Source: an uncultured Hymenobacter sp. (GTDB taxonomy: Bacteria > Bacteroidota > Bacteroidia > Cytophagales > Hymenobacteraceae). Taken from it: a stretch of DNA of 64,000 bases. Below, piece after piece: positions 33,618 to 42,242 of the stretch. Below the pieces are notes generated by a model. It saw nothing but the letters and a program-made list of their open reading frames with translations. It did not search any database and was not told the origin of the DNA. How positions within the stretch are numbered: position 1 is the stretch's first letter; every line of letters begins with the position of its first letter. The position numbers were made by a program, and so were the translations under genes. Location: positions 29,280 to 93,279 of the forward strand of contig CAJYVK010000374.1 of NCBI GenBank assembly GCA_913778455.1, read 5' to 3'.

Positions 33618-35276
33618 ATGACCAAGTATCTGCTGCTGACCGCAGCCCTGTTTGCCACCACCCCGGCCCTGCGGGCCCAGAATCGCCCCACTCCCAAGCT
33701 CCTGGTCGGCATTATGGTCGACCAGATGCGGCCCGATTACCTCACGCGCTTCGCCGCTGACTTTGGCCCCGACGGTTTCAACCGGCTGCGGCGCGAGGGA
33801 ATGGAGTGCCGCAACACGCACTACAACTACATCCCTACCGTGACCGGCCCCGGCCACTCCTCGGTGTACACGGGTACCACGCCGCGCTACCACGGCATCG
33901 TGGGCAACTCGTGGTACGACCGCCGCCTGCGCCACGACGTGTACTGCACCGACGACACCACCGTGCAGCTCGTGGGTACCGCCAAGGGTATGGGCGTATC
34001 GGCCCGCAACCAGGTGAGCACTACCCTCGGCGACGAGCTCAAGATGACCTACGGCGGCCGCAGCAAAGTACTGGCCCTATCGCTCAAAGACCGGGCCTCG
34101 GCCCTGCCCGCCGGCCACATGGCCGACGGGGCCTACTGGCTCGATACCAATACCGGCGACTTTATTTCGAGTACTTTCTACGTACCGCAATTGCCGGCCT
34201 GGGTGAGCGAGTTCAACGCCCAGAAGAAGTCCGCCGCCTACCGCCAGCAAACCTGGACGCCCCTGCGCGGCCCCGAGGCCTACCGCAACAGCCTGCCCGA
34301 CTCCAACCGCTACGAGCGCATCTTCAAGGGGAAAACGGCGGCTACTTTTCCCTACGATTTCAACAAGCTGGCCCCGCAGAATCCGCCCGCTTTTGAGAGC
34401 ATGTACACCTCGCCCTTCGGCGACGACCTGCTGACCGACCTTGCGCTGGCGGCTCTCAAAAACACTGACCTGGGCCGCGACGACGTGCCCGACCTGCTGG
34501 CCATCAGCTTCAGCAGCCCCGATGCCGTGGGCCACACCTTTGGTCCGCTTTCCAAGGAAGAAAACGACCTCTACCTGCGCCTCGACCTCGACCTGGCCCG
34601 CCTGCTGCAAGCGCTCGACCAGACGGTGGGCAAGGGTAATTACACCATCTTCCTTACCGCCGACCATGGGGCCAGCGAAGTGACGCGCTACCTAGCCGAC
34701 CACCAGGCTCCCGTGGGCTCGTACTCGCAAGCGGCCCTCAACCAGGCGGCCAACGCCCACCTCACCGCCCAGCTCGGCCCCGGCCAGTGGATAGAGGCCG
34801 AGCGCAACCACATGTACTACCTCAACCGCCCGCTGCTAGCCCAGCACAAGATTGAGTTGGCCCACGCCCAGCAGGTGCTGGCCGAGTTCCTGCGCGATCA
34901 GCCCGGCATTGCGCAAGTCAATACTACCTCGCAGCTGCTGAATGCCGGCTACACTACCGGCCTCGAAGCCCGCCTGCAAATGGGCCTCTATTACCCGCGC
35001 TTCGGCGACGTGCGCTTCGAGCTGCTGCCCGGCTGGACCGGCGACATCGGCGTGGGGGCCAGCCACGGCACCGGCTACGCCTACGATACCCACGTGCCGC
35101 TGCTGTGGTGGGGCATGGGCATCCCGGCTGGGGTGAGCTACGCCCCGCACACCATCACCGACATTGCCCCCACCGCCGCGATGATTGTCAACAGCAAGCT
35201 GCCCAGCGCCTGCACCGGCCAGCCCATCGTGGAAGTGCTCAACAGCCCGCCCGCTGGCAAAGCCCGCCGCAAGTAG
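33618..35276 (+). CDS. pafA: PafA-type alkaline phosphatase
   Basis: 552 residues with a signal peptide (YLLLTAALFATTPALRAQ). The metal-binding VGIMVDQMRPDYL, the Thr nucleophile in PTVTGPGHSS (Thr76), Asn97 in GNSW, the KDR pair (Lys157, Arg159) and FLTADHGASEV match PafA of Flavobacteria, a broad phosphate-monoester hydrolase of the alkaline phosphatase superfamily that is often phosphate-insensitive. It acts in the periplasm. Together with the SusCD pair and the secreted phosphatase upstream it suggests release and uptake of phosphate from organic esters. The terminator at 35297 follows. Confidence 0.93.
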   Translation: MTKYLLLTAALFATTPALRAQNRPTPKLLVGIMVDQMRPDYLTRFAADFGPDGFNRLRREGMECRNTHYNYIPTVTGPGHSSVYTGTTPRYHGIVGNSWYDRRLRHDVYCTDDTTVQLVGTAKGMGVSARNQVSTTLGDELKMTYGGRSKVLALSLKDRASALPAGHMADGAYWLDTNTGDFISSTFYVPQLPAWVSEFNAQKKSAAYRQQTWTPLRGPEAYRNSLPDSNRYERIFKGKTAATFPYDFNKLAPQNPPAFESMYTSPFGDDLLTDLALAALKNTDLGRDDVPDLLAISFSSPDAVGHTFGPLSKEENDLYLRLDLDLARLLQALDQTVGKGNYTIFLTADHGASEVTRYLADHQAPVGSYSQAALNQAANAHLTAQLGPGQWIEAERNHMYYLNRPLLAQHKIELAHAQQVLAEFLRDQPGIAQVNTTSQLLNAGYTTGLEARLQMGLYYPRFGDVRFELLPGWTGDIGVGASHGTGYAYDTHVPLLWWGMGIPAGVSYAPHTITDIAPTAAMIVNSKLPSACTGQPIVEVLNSPPAGKARRK

Positions 35277-35296
35277 GAGGGAGGTTTCCTGATTAA

Positions 35297-35329
35297 AAAG
35301 GCCCGTTACCGCATCGGTGACGGGCCTTT
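35297..35329 (+). terminator. Terminator hairpin after pafA
   Basis: AAAGGCCCGTTACC and GGTGACGGGCCTTT pair around a 5-bp loop. It begins 20 bp after the pafA stop. An almost identical hairpin lies at 37602, beyond the next gene. Confidence 0.8.
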
Positions 35330-35773
35330 GCTGTTGAGTAGACCTTCTGCGGCAGAGGTGTTGAGTTCTGCGGGCGGTGGCGGGAGCTACTTTGGTGCGG
35401 ACTGCGCCCCCGCAGGCTGTCTAGAGCGAGGTGCGCCGGTGGGCACCGTTGTTACCACCGCCGATGCCCGCGCGAATTTTTTAGCGTGACTGTAAAGCGA
35501 CTTCTTGAAGCTGCTTTTACGTGATAAAGCGTGGCCTGCAATATTCGGCAGAAATAGCTAAGCTATTCCTCAAGCAACGAGTCCTGCTGCATTATTACGG
35601 TTCTAAAGTTAAGAAATTAGTCGATATTCAGTAAAAAATCATCTTTTTTTGATTTATGTGTAAAACTAAGATGAGATATTCATAATGTAAATCTTAATTA
35701 ATTCTGATTGGGCTTTTTCTACTTTTACAGCAGAGAAATTTATCTCTACCCCAAATCAAATTATTAAGATTGT
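35330..35773. other. Intergenic region before the 513-aa lipoprotein gene
   Basis: 444 bp with no supported ORF. From about 35590 it becomes markedly AT-rich (for example ATTCATAATGTAAATC), unlike the surrounding DNA. TACTTTTA at 35720-35727 is a possible -7 box (TAnnTTTG with the last base changed) about 46 bp before ATG 35774. No other element was recognised. Confidence 0.5.
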
Positions 35774-37315
35774 ATGAAAAAAAAATTCAAACAAGTATTA
35801 CTTACCGGCTCTTTAATGTTAGCGCTAGCTAGCTGTAATAAGAAGTCAGAGGTAATTCTGCCGACCCCTGGCGTAGGCAAGCCGGCCACCCAAAACATCA
35901 CCGCTAATTATTCTTTTAACTGGGATGATCCCAACACGATAACTATGCCGGTGTCGGCTAGTTCGCCTACGGTTTACGTGCCCTGGCGTAGTAATGGAGG
36001 TACGCCGCTAGACGCCGGTATCGTGGATGACTACCACAAGGCAGATGGCTGGGACCTGGTATTTAATAGCTTCAGCCCCGATAATTTTCCAAAAGCTGGC
36101 GATAGGGGAGCAATGGCAACCTCGAATGGCCTGCCAGCCGGGGGGCTTTATTTTGCGCTCTACAATCGCTACCGGGGCATTATTAGGTACTACACCTACA
36201 TTCCCCCTGGTCTCTTTGGTGGTAGTACCCAGCTAGCGCACGGCCTAAGCATTTATGGTAATGGGTCCACCGGTCTACTCAGCTTCGAGGGGACGGATAT
36301 CGTTGATCTGGACAACAAGGCTACTAGCTTTACGAAAACTAATAAAGACGGTATCTCAACGACGGGAGGCTGGTACGCCATGCAGTATCAGCTAGCTTAC
36401 GACCCCCTCTTCACGAGCACTACCTTTCCCAATCCTGGTTTCAGATGGGATTGCTACAACGTTAGCGTCTCCCAAATTAAATTGAATGGTACTGAGATAG
36501 GTAGCTTGAAAGGCACGATTACCACCCCGGCGCCTGATTTTAACTGGGGTAACGTAATTAATGGGGCGTTAGGAATAGCGGAGATATTTGGTACAGCTGG
36601 GCTGGCCAATGCTTCAAGTGATGTAGCCAAGGCATTTGCTGGCGCAGCGGCGGGTGGATTAGCTGGTAACACAACGGGATTTCTATCGGGTATTTTTGGT
36701 GGTAACTCAGCTAATTCGCAAACGGTTGATTTAGCGATAAATTCAACCATTACTACCACCGGCACCTCCACCTCCTTCCAGCCTTATCAGCTGAACTCTA
36801 CGCCTTTGCCCGGGCAAAATGTAGCTGGTACGAACGGCGTGCCCCCACTAATTAATTATCCGCTGGGTGTTTTTAATCTGTCCGGTAAACCGACCGTTAA
36901 GCTGACCACTACGCTGACCGAAGGTACCCCTCCTTATGAATATACCAATCCTGACTCAAGGGATACGTACACTAACGTGTACGACCTTGATTACAATGAA
37001 ATCAATAGCTTGCTGTTGTTTAACTTGCCGGCTGGTGCTTCCTACGATAAGCTAGGAGCGGAGGTAGTGCTAGTTGACCCCGACGAGGTGCCCGGTTTCG
37101 AGGTAGTAAGCGCGCAGCGTGAGGTGATTGGTAGTCACACTGTTTATACGGGTGTACCAGCAGTAATAGCTTATAAAGTACAGCACTGGGACCCACAGCC
37201 GGCCTCTGCTACCTCTCAAAAGGTGGCTATTAGAGTATCATTCCGGATAAAATCAAATAATGGGGTTCCGGATGTGTTCATGGTGAAAACATTCCTGGCT
37301 AACCTGGTTTCATAG
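35774..37315 (+). CDS. Large lipoprotein of unknown function, less GC-rich than neighbours
   Basis: 513 residues with a lipoprotein signal (LMLALASC; Cys at 21). The body is rich in Thr, Asn, Gly and Tyr and looks like beta-structure, interrupted at about 265-320 by a Gly/Ala-rich stretch (ALGIAEIFGTAGLANASSDV, AFAGAAAGGLAGN) resembling a glycine-zipper or membrane-inserting segment. I recognise no family. Codon choice (many AT-ending codons such as AAT, TTA, GAT) differs from adjacent genes, suggesting acquisition by transfer. It has its own AT-rich upstream region and a terminator at 37602. It could be a surface-exposed effector, adhesin or pore protein, but no function can be assigned. Confidence 0.8.
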   Translation: MKKKFKQVLLTGSLMLALASCNKKSEVILPTPGVGKPATQNITANYSFNWDDPNTITMPVSASSPTVYVPWRSNGGTPLDAGIVDDYHKADGWDLVFNSFSPDNFPKAGDRGAMATSNGLPAGGLYFALYNRYRGIIRYYTYIPPGLFGGSTQLAHGLSIYGNGSTGLLSFEGTDIVDLDNKATSFTKTNKDGISTTGGWYAMQYQLAYDPLFTSTTFPNPGFRWDCYNVSVSQIKLNGTEIGSLKGTITTPAPDFNWGNVINGALGIAEIFGTAGLANASSDVAKAFAGAAAGGLAGNTTGFLSGIFGGNSANSQTVDLAINSTITTTGTSTSFQPYQLNSTPLPGQNVAGTNGVPPLINYPLGVFNLSGKPTVKLTTTLTEGTPPYEYTNPDSRDTYTNVYDLDYNEINSLLLFNLPAGASYDKLGAEVVLVDPDEVPGFEVVSAQREVIGSHTVYTGVPAVIAYKVQHWDPQPASATSQKVAIRVSFRIKSNNGVPDVFMVKTFLANLVS

Positions 37316-37601
37316 CCTCTAGCGAGATTGCTAAGCAAGAAACGGAGCTTTTCTGCTTAGTAATTATTCTTGCTGGCTGCCTGCTATTTAGTAAAGTGAA
37401 AATAGCGCATCAGGCGTTTGGCCGCCCGACGAAGTAGTAACAGTAGTTGCTATTTCGTCGGGTATTGCGTTTCGTAGCGAGCCGTGTGCCTGTAGGCCGG
37501 TGTGCTTTTACCAGCAGCCAGCAGGGGCGCACCTAATCAATAGGCTCCGCTTCGGTTGCTCATTTGCTTGCCAAAAAGGCTTATTAGAACCATCATGCAG
37601 T

Positions 37602-37638
37602 AAAAAGGCCCCTTACCAAGTTGGTAACGGGCCTTTTT
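37602..37638. terminator. Terminator hairpin between the lipoprotein gene and lepB
   Basis: AAAAAGGCCCCTTACCAA and TTGGTAACGGGCCTTTTT pair around one base with one mismatch; T- and A-runs at both ends allow it to work on both strands (convergent genes). Apart from this and the tandem repeat at 37658, I see nothing in the 379-bp gap 37316-37694. Confidence 0.8.
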
Positions 37639-37657
37639 GCTTGAAAGCGCAGTAAAA

Positions 37658-37699
37658 AGCTAACAGCTAACAGCTAACAGCTAACAGCTAACAGCTAAT
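37658..37699. repeat. AGCTAAC tandem repeat overlapping the lepB stop
   Basis: Five perfect 7-bp units AGCTAAC (37658-37692) and a sixth, AGCTAAT (37693-37699). The last unit overlaps the lepB stop codon (37695-37697). The unit is shared with the kdp intergenic palindromes at 10888 and 13041. Confidence 0.9.
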
Positions 37700-38846
37700 C
37701 AATCGTGTGAAACAGCCGCCCCCAGCGCACTTTATGCGCCGCGTTGCCAAATGGATCGAGCGAAAGCCAGATGAGCACGGCTTTACCCACCACGTGGTCT
37801 TCGGGTACGAAGCCCCAGAAGCGCGAGTCTTCCGAGTTGTGGCGGTTGTCGCCCATCATCCAGTAGTAGTTCTGCTTGATGGTGTAGCTGGTCAGCGGCT
37901 GGCCGTTTTGCTGAATCATACCGTCCTTCCAGGTGATGCCCGCGTTGTGCTCGTACTGGCTCACGATTTTGTAGTAAATCGCGGCGTTGGCGGGCGTGAG
38001 GGCGATGGTCTGACCCTTCTTCGGAATGGGCAGCGGGCCGTAGCTGTCGAGCTGCCACTTGCGCTGCACGGCGCTCATGGCGTCCGACACGTGGAAGTCG
38101 GCCACGTCGGGGAAGAGCTGCACCTCGGGCGTCGTTACGGTGAGCGACTTCACGTAGGGCTGCTTGCGGAAATACTCCGCCACGTTGGCCGGGCAGCTGA
38201 TGATGTAGCCTACCTTACCGGTTTCGGGATTGGTGCCGGCGGCTGGGATGCCGTCGGGCTGGTCGTAGTCCACCACGCCCTGGTCGTGCAGCGCCTGGCG
38301 CACCTCGTCGTTGGGCGTTTCGACTTCCAGGAAGTAGGTGGTCTGGGGTGCCCCCGCGATGGTCCCAGGCTTGCCGTTGATAAATATCTGCCCCTGCCGA
38401 ATTTCCAGCGTATCGCCCGCGATGGCGATGCAGCGCTTGATGTAGTTGGTGCGCAGGTCGGCCGGGTACTGTTGCTCGTGCGGCACGTGGAACACCACCA
38501 CGTCGTTGCGCTTGATCGAGCTGAAGCCCGGCAGCCGGTACGTGGGCAGCTGAATGAGGTCGGAGTAGCTCTTGAAGTTGAAAATCGGCACCGTCTGGTG
38601 CGTCAAAGGCACTTGCAAAGGCGTCTGCGGCGTAATCGGCCCGTAGTGCAGCTTGCTCACAAACAAGTAGTCACCTACCAGCAGTGAGTGCTCCATGCTC
38701 GGCGACGGAATGACGTAGGCCTCAAACGTAGCCCAGCGGATGAGCGTCGCCGCGATAACGGCAAACAGCAGCGAATCGACCCACTCGCGGCTTTTACTCT
38801 TGGGAGGCTTGGGCGGAGCGTTCGGGTCAGTTTTACGAAAGAGCAT
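37695..38846 (-). CDS. lepB: Signal peptidase I
   Basis: 383 residues, the long form common in Bacteroidota. One TM helix (SLLFAVIAATLIRWATFEAYV) precedes the catalytic serine in PSPSMEHSLLVGD (Ser50). The Lys general base is in YIKRCIAIAGD (Lys137), and box E is MMGDNRHNSEDSRFWGFVP. It cleaves signal peptides at the periplasmic face of the inner membrane. A large insert between boxes D and E (about 160-320) is typical for this group. It is the last gene of the parA-parB-DUF5683-dapB-lepB group; the tandem repeat at 37658 reaches into its stop codon. Confidence 0.96.
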   Translation of the reverse strand: MLFRKTDPNAPPKPPKSKSREWVDSLLFAVIAATLIRWATFEAYVIPSPSMEHSLLVGDYLFVSKLHYGPITPQTPLQVPLTHQTVPIFNFKSYSDLIQLPTYRLPGFSSIKRNDVVVFHVPHEQQYPADLRTNYIKRCIAIAGDTLEIRQGQIFINGKPGTIAGAPQTTYFLEVETPNDEVRQALHDQGVVDYDQPDGIPAAGTNPETGKVGYIISCPANVAEYFRKQPYVKSLTVTTPEVQLFPDVADFHVSDAMSAVQRKWQLDSYGPLPIPKKGQTIALTPANAAIYYKIVSQYEHNAGITWKDGMIQQNGQPLTSYTIKQNYYWMMGDNRHNSEDSRFWGFVPEDHVVGKAVLIWLSLDPFGNAAHKVRWGRLFHTID

Positions 38847-38904
38847 GAAGTAAAAGCGGGAGCGTAGGCTCCTCTAAAAGAATACGCAGCAAATAAACGA
38901 CTGT

Positions 38905-38927
38905 AAAACGGAGTGGCGCTCCGTTTT
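38905..38927. repeat. Hairpin between dapB and lepB
   Basis: AAAACGGAG and CTCCGTTTT pair around TGGCG. A related, less perfect copy (AACGGAGTGCCACGCCGTTTT) lies at about 45853-45873, so this looks like a small dispersed palindrome. It may limit read-through from dapB into lepB. Confidence 0.6.
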
Positions 38928-38988
38928 GCGTACGCAGGCAGCTTTCAACACAGAGCGCCCCTGAACACGCCAGCTTGGGGATACCGGT

Positions 38989-39711
38989 TTACAGCCCCAG
39001 CAGCTCCTTCATGCCGAACACCCCGTGGCGGCCGGGCAGCCACTCGGCCGCCAGCAGTGCCCCCAGCGCAAAGCCCTCGCGCGAGTGGGCCTCGTGCCGC
39101 AGCTCGATGGTATCGGCGCTCGATACGTAGCGCACCTCGTGGGTGCCCACTACCTCGCCCTGCCGCTCGCTGAGCACGGCCAGCTCGTGCGGAGCCTGGG
39201 CGGGGGCGTTGCGCCAGCTGGTCTTGGCCGAAAAATTGGCCAGGATGCCCTCGGCCGCCGTGAGGGCCGTACCGCTGGGCTGGTCTACCTTGTGGATGTG
39301 GTGAATCTCGGTCATTTCCACGTCGTAGCCAGCCGCAAACTGGTTCATCTTGGCCGCGATGTACTCGTTGAAGTGGAAAAACAGGTTCACGCCCACGCTG
39401 TAGTTGGAGGCGTAAAACAGCGCCCCGTTCGTATCCTTCGCCAACTGGCTGGCCTCCTCAAAATGGTGCAGCCAGCCCGTCGAGCCGCACACCACCGGCA
39501 GGCCCTGGCGCAGGCAGGCCGCCACGTTGCCAAACGCCGCCTCGGGGTGCGTAAACTCGATGGCCACGTCGACCTGCCCGGGCGTAAAATCCTCAATGCG
39601 CTGGGTGGAAGTCTGGTGGTCTACGATGCCCGCAATTTCGTGGCCCCGGCCGGCGGCCAGCCCGGCTATCGTCTGGCCCATTTTGCCGTAGCCGATAAGG
39701 AGGATTTTCAT
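38989..39711 (-). CDS. dapB: 4-hydroxy-tetrahydrodipicolinate reductase
   Basis: 240 residues; reduces 4-hydroxy-tetrahydrodipicolinate to tetrahydrodipicolinate with NAD(P)H in lysine/diaminopimelate synthesis. The Rossmann start MKILLIGYGKMGQTIAGLA, the substrate loop HHIHKVDQPSGTAL with catalytic His and Lys, and the VDVAIEFTHPEA segment are present. Length is normal for Bacteroidota forms. It starts 21 bp after the DUF5683 stop, so it is probably cotranscribed with that gene and parB. Confidence 0.95.
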   Translation of the reverse strand: MKILLIGYGKMGQTIAGLAAGRGHEIAGIVDHQTSTQRIEDFTPGQVDVAIEFTHPEAAFGNVAACLRQGLPVVCGSTGWLHHFEEASQLAKDTNGALFYASNYSVGVNLFFHFNEYIAAKMNQFAAGYDVEMTEIHHIHKVDQPSGTALTAAEGILANFSAKTSWRNAPAQAPHELAVLSERQGEVVGTHEVRYVSSADTIELRHEAHSREGFALGALLAAEWLPGRHGVFGMKELLGL

Positions 39712-39732
39712 AAAGGAAAGCGTGTCAAGAAG

Positions 39733-40452
39733 TTATTTTACCCGTAGCGTGAGGGCCACGCCGCCGGCGGGCACCAGCTGGCCGGGCACCGGCAGCAGCG
39801 CCGGCTGCCAGTTCAGCGATAGATTGTCGCTCACGTCGAAATCGTGCAGGTGGGCATCCACCACGGCGTCCAGGATTTGCAGCGAGTAGCCCAGGGCACC
39901 AACGAGCACGGCCAGGTCGCGGTAAGAGCGGTAGCCCGTCAGGTTGTTGTAAATATTGTTCAGCGACGTTTCACGGCTGGCCAGGTCGCCCAAGCTGGCA
40001 TCGCCCACCTGCTTGGCCCCGCTTCTAACGTCGTAGTACGCCTGCCGGTACTGGGCGTAGTATTTCTGCTGAAACCATACCCAGTACCCCAGTCCACCCA
40101 CCATGCCGTACACGATGGGCAGCTTCCAGTAGCGCTTGTTATAGATCTGCCCGCCGCTGGGCACGAGGGCCAGGATGCCCGCCTTTTCGGGCCGCGTGAG
40201 CCGCAGGCCAAACAGCCGCTCGGTACGGCGGGCCGAGTCGGCCGCTGCCTGCTCGCGCTTCTGCTTTTTAGTGGGCTTGCGAATGGTCGCCGTATCGGGC
40301 CGCACCATCTGCGGAGCGGCCGGGTTCTGCGTGGGGTCGAAGGGCTGGGTCGTGACCTGCGCCCGGGCGGGTAGCCCGAGCGCCAGCAGCAACCCAGCCA
40401 GCCCCAGTAGGCGTACCCAGGCACCGGGGACTTTCGGCAAAAAATTATTCAT
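39733..40452 (-). CDS. DUF5683 domain-containing envelope protein
   Basis: 239 residues from ATG 40452; the ORF-track start is a TTG two codons upstream. A signal peptide (LLGLAGLLLALGLPARAQ) is followed by a Lys/Arg-rich segment (RKPTKKQKREQAAADSARR), then the conserved DUF5683 core: ALVPSGGQIYNKRYWKLPIVYGMVGGLGYW, and a later hydrophobic stretch. Function is unknown. The gene sits between parB and dapB, as is usual for this family in Bacteroidota, and is 47 bp after the parB stop. Confidence 0.88.
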   Translation of the reverse strand: MNNFLPKVPGAWVRLLGLAGLLLALGLPARAQVTTQPFDPTQNPAAPQMVRPDTATIRKPTKKQKREQAAADSARRTERLFGLRLTRPEKAGILALVPSGGQIYNKRYWKLPIVYGMVGGLGYWVWFQQKYYAQYRQAYYDVRSGAKQVGDASLGDLASRETSLNNIYNNLTGYRSYRDLAVLVGALGYSLQILDAVVDAHLHDFDVSDNLSLNWQPALLPVPGQLVPAGGVALTLRVK

Positions 40453-40499
40453 AAGCAAGCTGCTAACGCCAGCCCGCGCAAGGAATTGCGAGCTGCTCC

Positions 40500-41480
40500 C
40501 TACGCTGGTTGCAGAATGTGCAGGATGCGTTGCATGTCCTCGACCGAATCAAACGAAATCTTGATTTCGCCGCGTCCCTGGGCGCTGGGCCGCAGCTGCA
40601 CCTTCGAGCCGAAGTAGTCGGTGAGCTGGCGCTCGGTGCGGCGCAGCTCGGCCACGGGTACGGCCGGCGCGGCGGGCTCCTGCGCTTTGGCCGCGCCGCC
40701 CGGTACGGGCTGGCCGAAACCGTTGCGCACGATTTCTTCCACGCGGCGCACCGAGAGGTCTTCCGATACGATGCGGCGGTACAGATCTACCTGCTGCTGG
40801 GGGTCTTCGATGTTGATGAGGGCGCGGGCGTGGCCCATGCCGATAATCGAGTCGCGCAGGCCAATCTGGATGCTGGGCGGCAGCTTGAGCAGACGCAGGT
40901 AGTTAGTGACGGTCGAGCGATTTTTACCTACCCGCTCGCCCAGGTCTTCCTGGCGCAGCTGGCACTCGGAGAGCAGGCGCTGGTAGCTGAGGGCGATTTC
41001 GATGGCATTCAGGTTTTCGCGCTGAATGTTCTCGATGAGCGCCATTTCCAGCATCTGCTGGTCGTCGGCCTTGCGCACGTAGGCCGGGATGGTATCCAGG
41101 CCGGCCAGCTTGCTGGCTTGCAGGCGGCGCTCGCCCGAGATGAGCTGGTAGGAATTAGTACCCAGCTGGCGCACCGTGACGGGCTGGATAATGCCTTGAA
41201 TTTTAATGCTGTCGGCCAGCTCGGCCAGCGCCTCCTGGTCGAAGTGCGTGCGCGGCTGGTAGGGGTTGGCCTCAATCTGGGCCACCGGAATCATGCCTAC
41301 CGAGCTCACCGGATTGGGCGTGGCCGCAATCAGGTGCTCGCTGGGCTTGTCGTAGCTGCCCTCAATGAGCGCGTTGAGGCCCCGGCCCAGGCCGCCAATG
41401 CGGCGCTTGGCGGCAGCCGCCGCGCTGGGGTTCGCGTTCAGGGCTGCTTGGATTTTCTCGTTGTTCTTCTCTGCGGACAT
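40500..41480 (-). CDS. parB: ParB/Spo0J-family chromosome partitioning protein
   Basis: 326 residues. The N-terminal ParB/sulfiredoxin-like CTPase domain has NPYQPRTHFD, IIQPVTVR and the GERR motif in LISGERRLQASKLAGL. A KorB-type HTH follows (QEDLGERVGKNRSTVTNYLRLLKLP), and a C-terminal dimerisation segment ends the protein. It loads on parS near the origin and works with ParA. I did not find a TGTTnCACGTGnAACA-type parS site by eye in the window. Start MSAEKNNEKIQ at 41480. Unlike the usual arrangement, an unrelated gene separates it from parA. Confidence 0.95.
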   Translation of the reverse strand: MSAEKNNEKIQAALNANPSAAAAAKRRIGGLGRGLNALIEGSYDKPSEHLIAATPNPVSSVGMIPVAQIEANPYQPRTHFDQEALAELADSIKIQGIIQPVTVRQLGTNSYQLISGERRLQASKLAGLDTIPAYVRKADDQQMLEMALIENIQRENLNAIEIALSYQRLLSECQLRQEDLGERVGKNRSTVTNYLRLLKLPPSIQIGLRDSIIGMGHARALINIEDPQQQVDLYRRIVSEDLSVRRVEEIVRNGFGQPVPGGAAKAQEPAAPAVPVAELRRTERQLTDYFGSKVQLRPSAQGRGEIKISFDSVEDMQRILHILQPA

Positions 41481-41611
41481 CTTGGCTAGGGTCTGGGGGG
41501 CCGAGAGGCCGGCGCACCCAGAACTTCAAAATTACGGACTAGGGACCGAAGGGCAAGCCTTCAGCGAAGGAGAACGCCGGACTATCCTGTCAGGTGCACT
41601 TAGTGCGGCTC

Positions 41612-42178
41612 TTAGTGCCCCCAAAATACCTCAAGTACTTCCCAAACGCCCATCCGCTGGCTGCCTTCCACAAAATAACCGCGCGTGCCGGGCTGAACTA
41701 GTGGCCGATACTTGGCCCGCAAAGTAGAATTTAGGGGAAACATGTTGGCGCGGCCGACCGGCGCAACCGGACCGTTGGGAATGATGAACCCGTCGGCATC
41801 AATAAATTCCGGGTACACCATCCAGTTGTGTGGCCGGGTTTCATCAGCAAGGCGGCTATCCCAGCGAATACCCTGGTAGACCGGCGTTCGACGGCCTCCT
41901 TCCTCAGGGGGAAACAGGCGATACGTAACCTGAAAATCAGCAGGCCTGCCAAGCAGCTCGGCGTAGGGCGCGCCCCGATCAGCCAGATAAGCGCAGGCGG
42001 CGGTGACGTGCTCGGTAGCTAACTCGGGAAAATCAACTAGAATGTCGGCCACCTTCCTGCCGTCGGCTAGCCGCGCTCGCACCTCGTTCACGCTGATGTG
42101 GGTACCTACAATGCAGGCCCGTCCGGATCGGACTGCGGGGTCGATACCAATGAGAGGATGCGCGGCAGAGGAGAACAT
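41612..42178 (-). CDS. DUF433 protein with C-terminal beta-barrel-like extension
   Basis: 188 residues. The N-terminal part (GRACIVGTHISVNEVRARLADGRKVADILVDFPELATEHV, about 19-65) is a DUF433 domain, a small helix-turn-helix fold often met in antitoxins. The C-terminal 100 residues (VTYRLFPPEEGGRRTPVYQG, GRANMFPLNSTLR, LVQPGTRGYFVEGSQRMGVW) resemble the C-terminal beta-barrel of EF-Tu-type GTPases (FLPPEEGGRTTPF, then PG, then REGGRTVG). The fusion is unusual and I am unsure of the second domain. No toxin gene is adjacent. It splits parA from parB, with 131 bp to parB and 64 bp to parA. Confidence 0.7.
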   Translation of the reverse strand: MFSSAAHPLIGIDPAVRSGRACIVGTHISVNEVRARLADGRKVADILVDFPELATEHVTAACAYLADRGAPYAELLGRPADFQVTYRLFPPEEGGRRTPVYQGIRWDSRLADETRPHNWMVYPEFIDADGFIIPNGPVAPVGRANMFPLNSTLRAKYRPLVQPGTRGYFVEGSQRMGVWEVLEVFWGH

Positions 42179-42215
42179 GAGCTACTGGGTAAGCAGCATA
42201 CCTATTGATAAGAAT

Positions 42216-42234
42216 GCGGACTCGCAGAGTCCGC
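42216..42234. repeat. GCGGACTC hairpin after parA
   Basis: GCGGACTC and GAGTCCGC pair around GCA. It lies 8 bp beyond the parA stop on the minus strand and could end parA transcription before the DUF433 gene. There is no T-run. Confidence 0.6.
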
Positions 42235-42242
42235 GCTACTGC

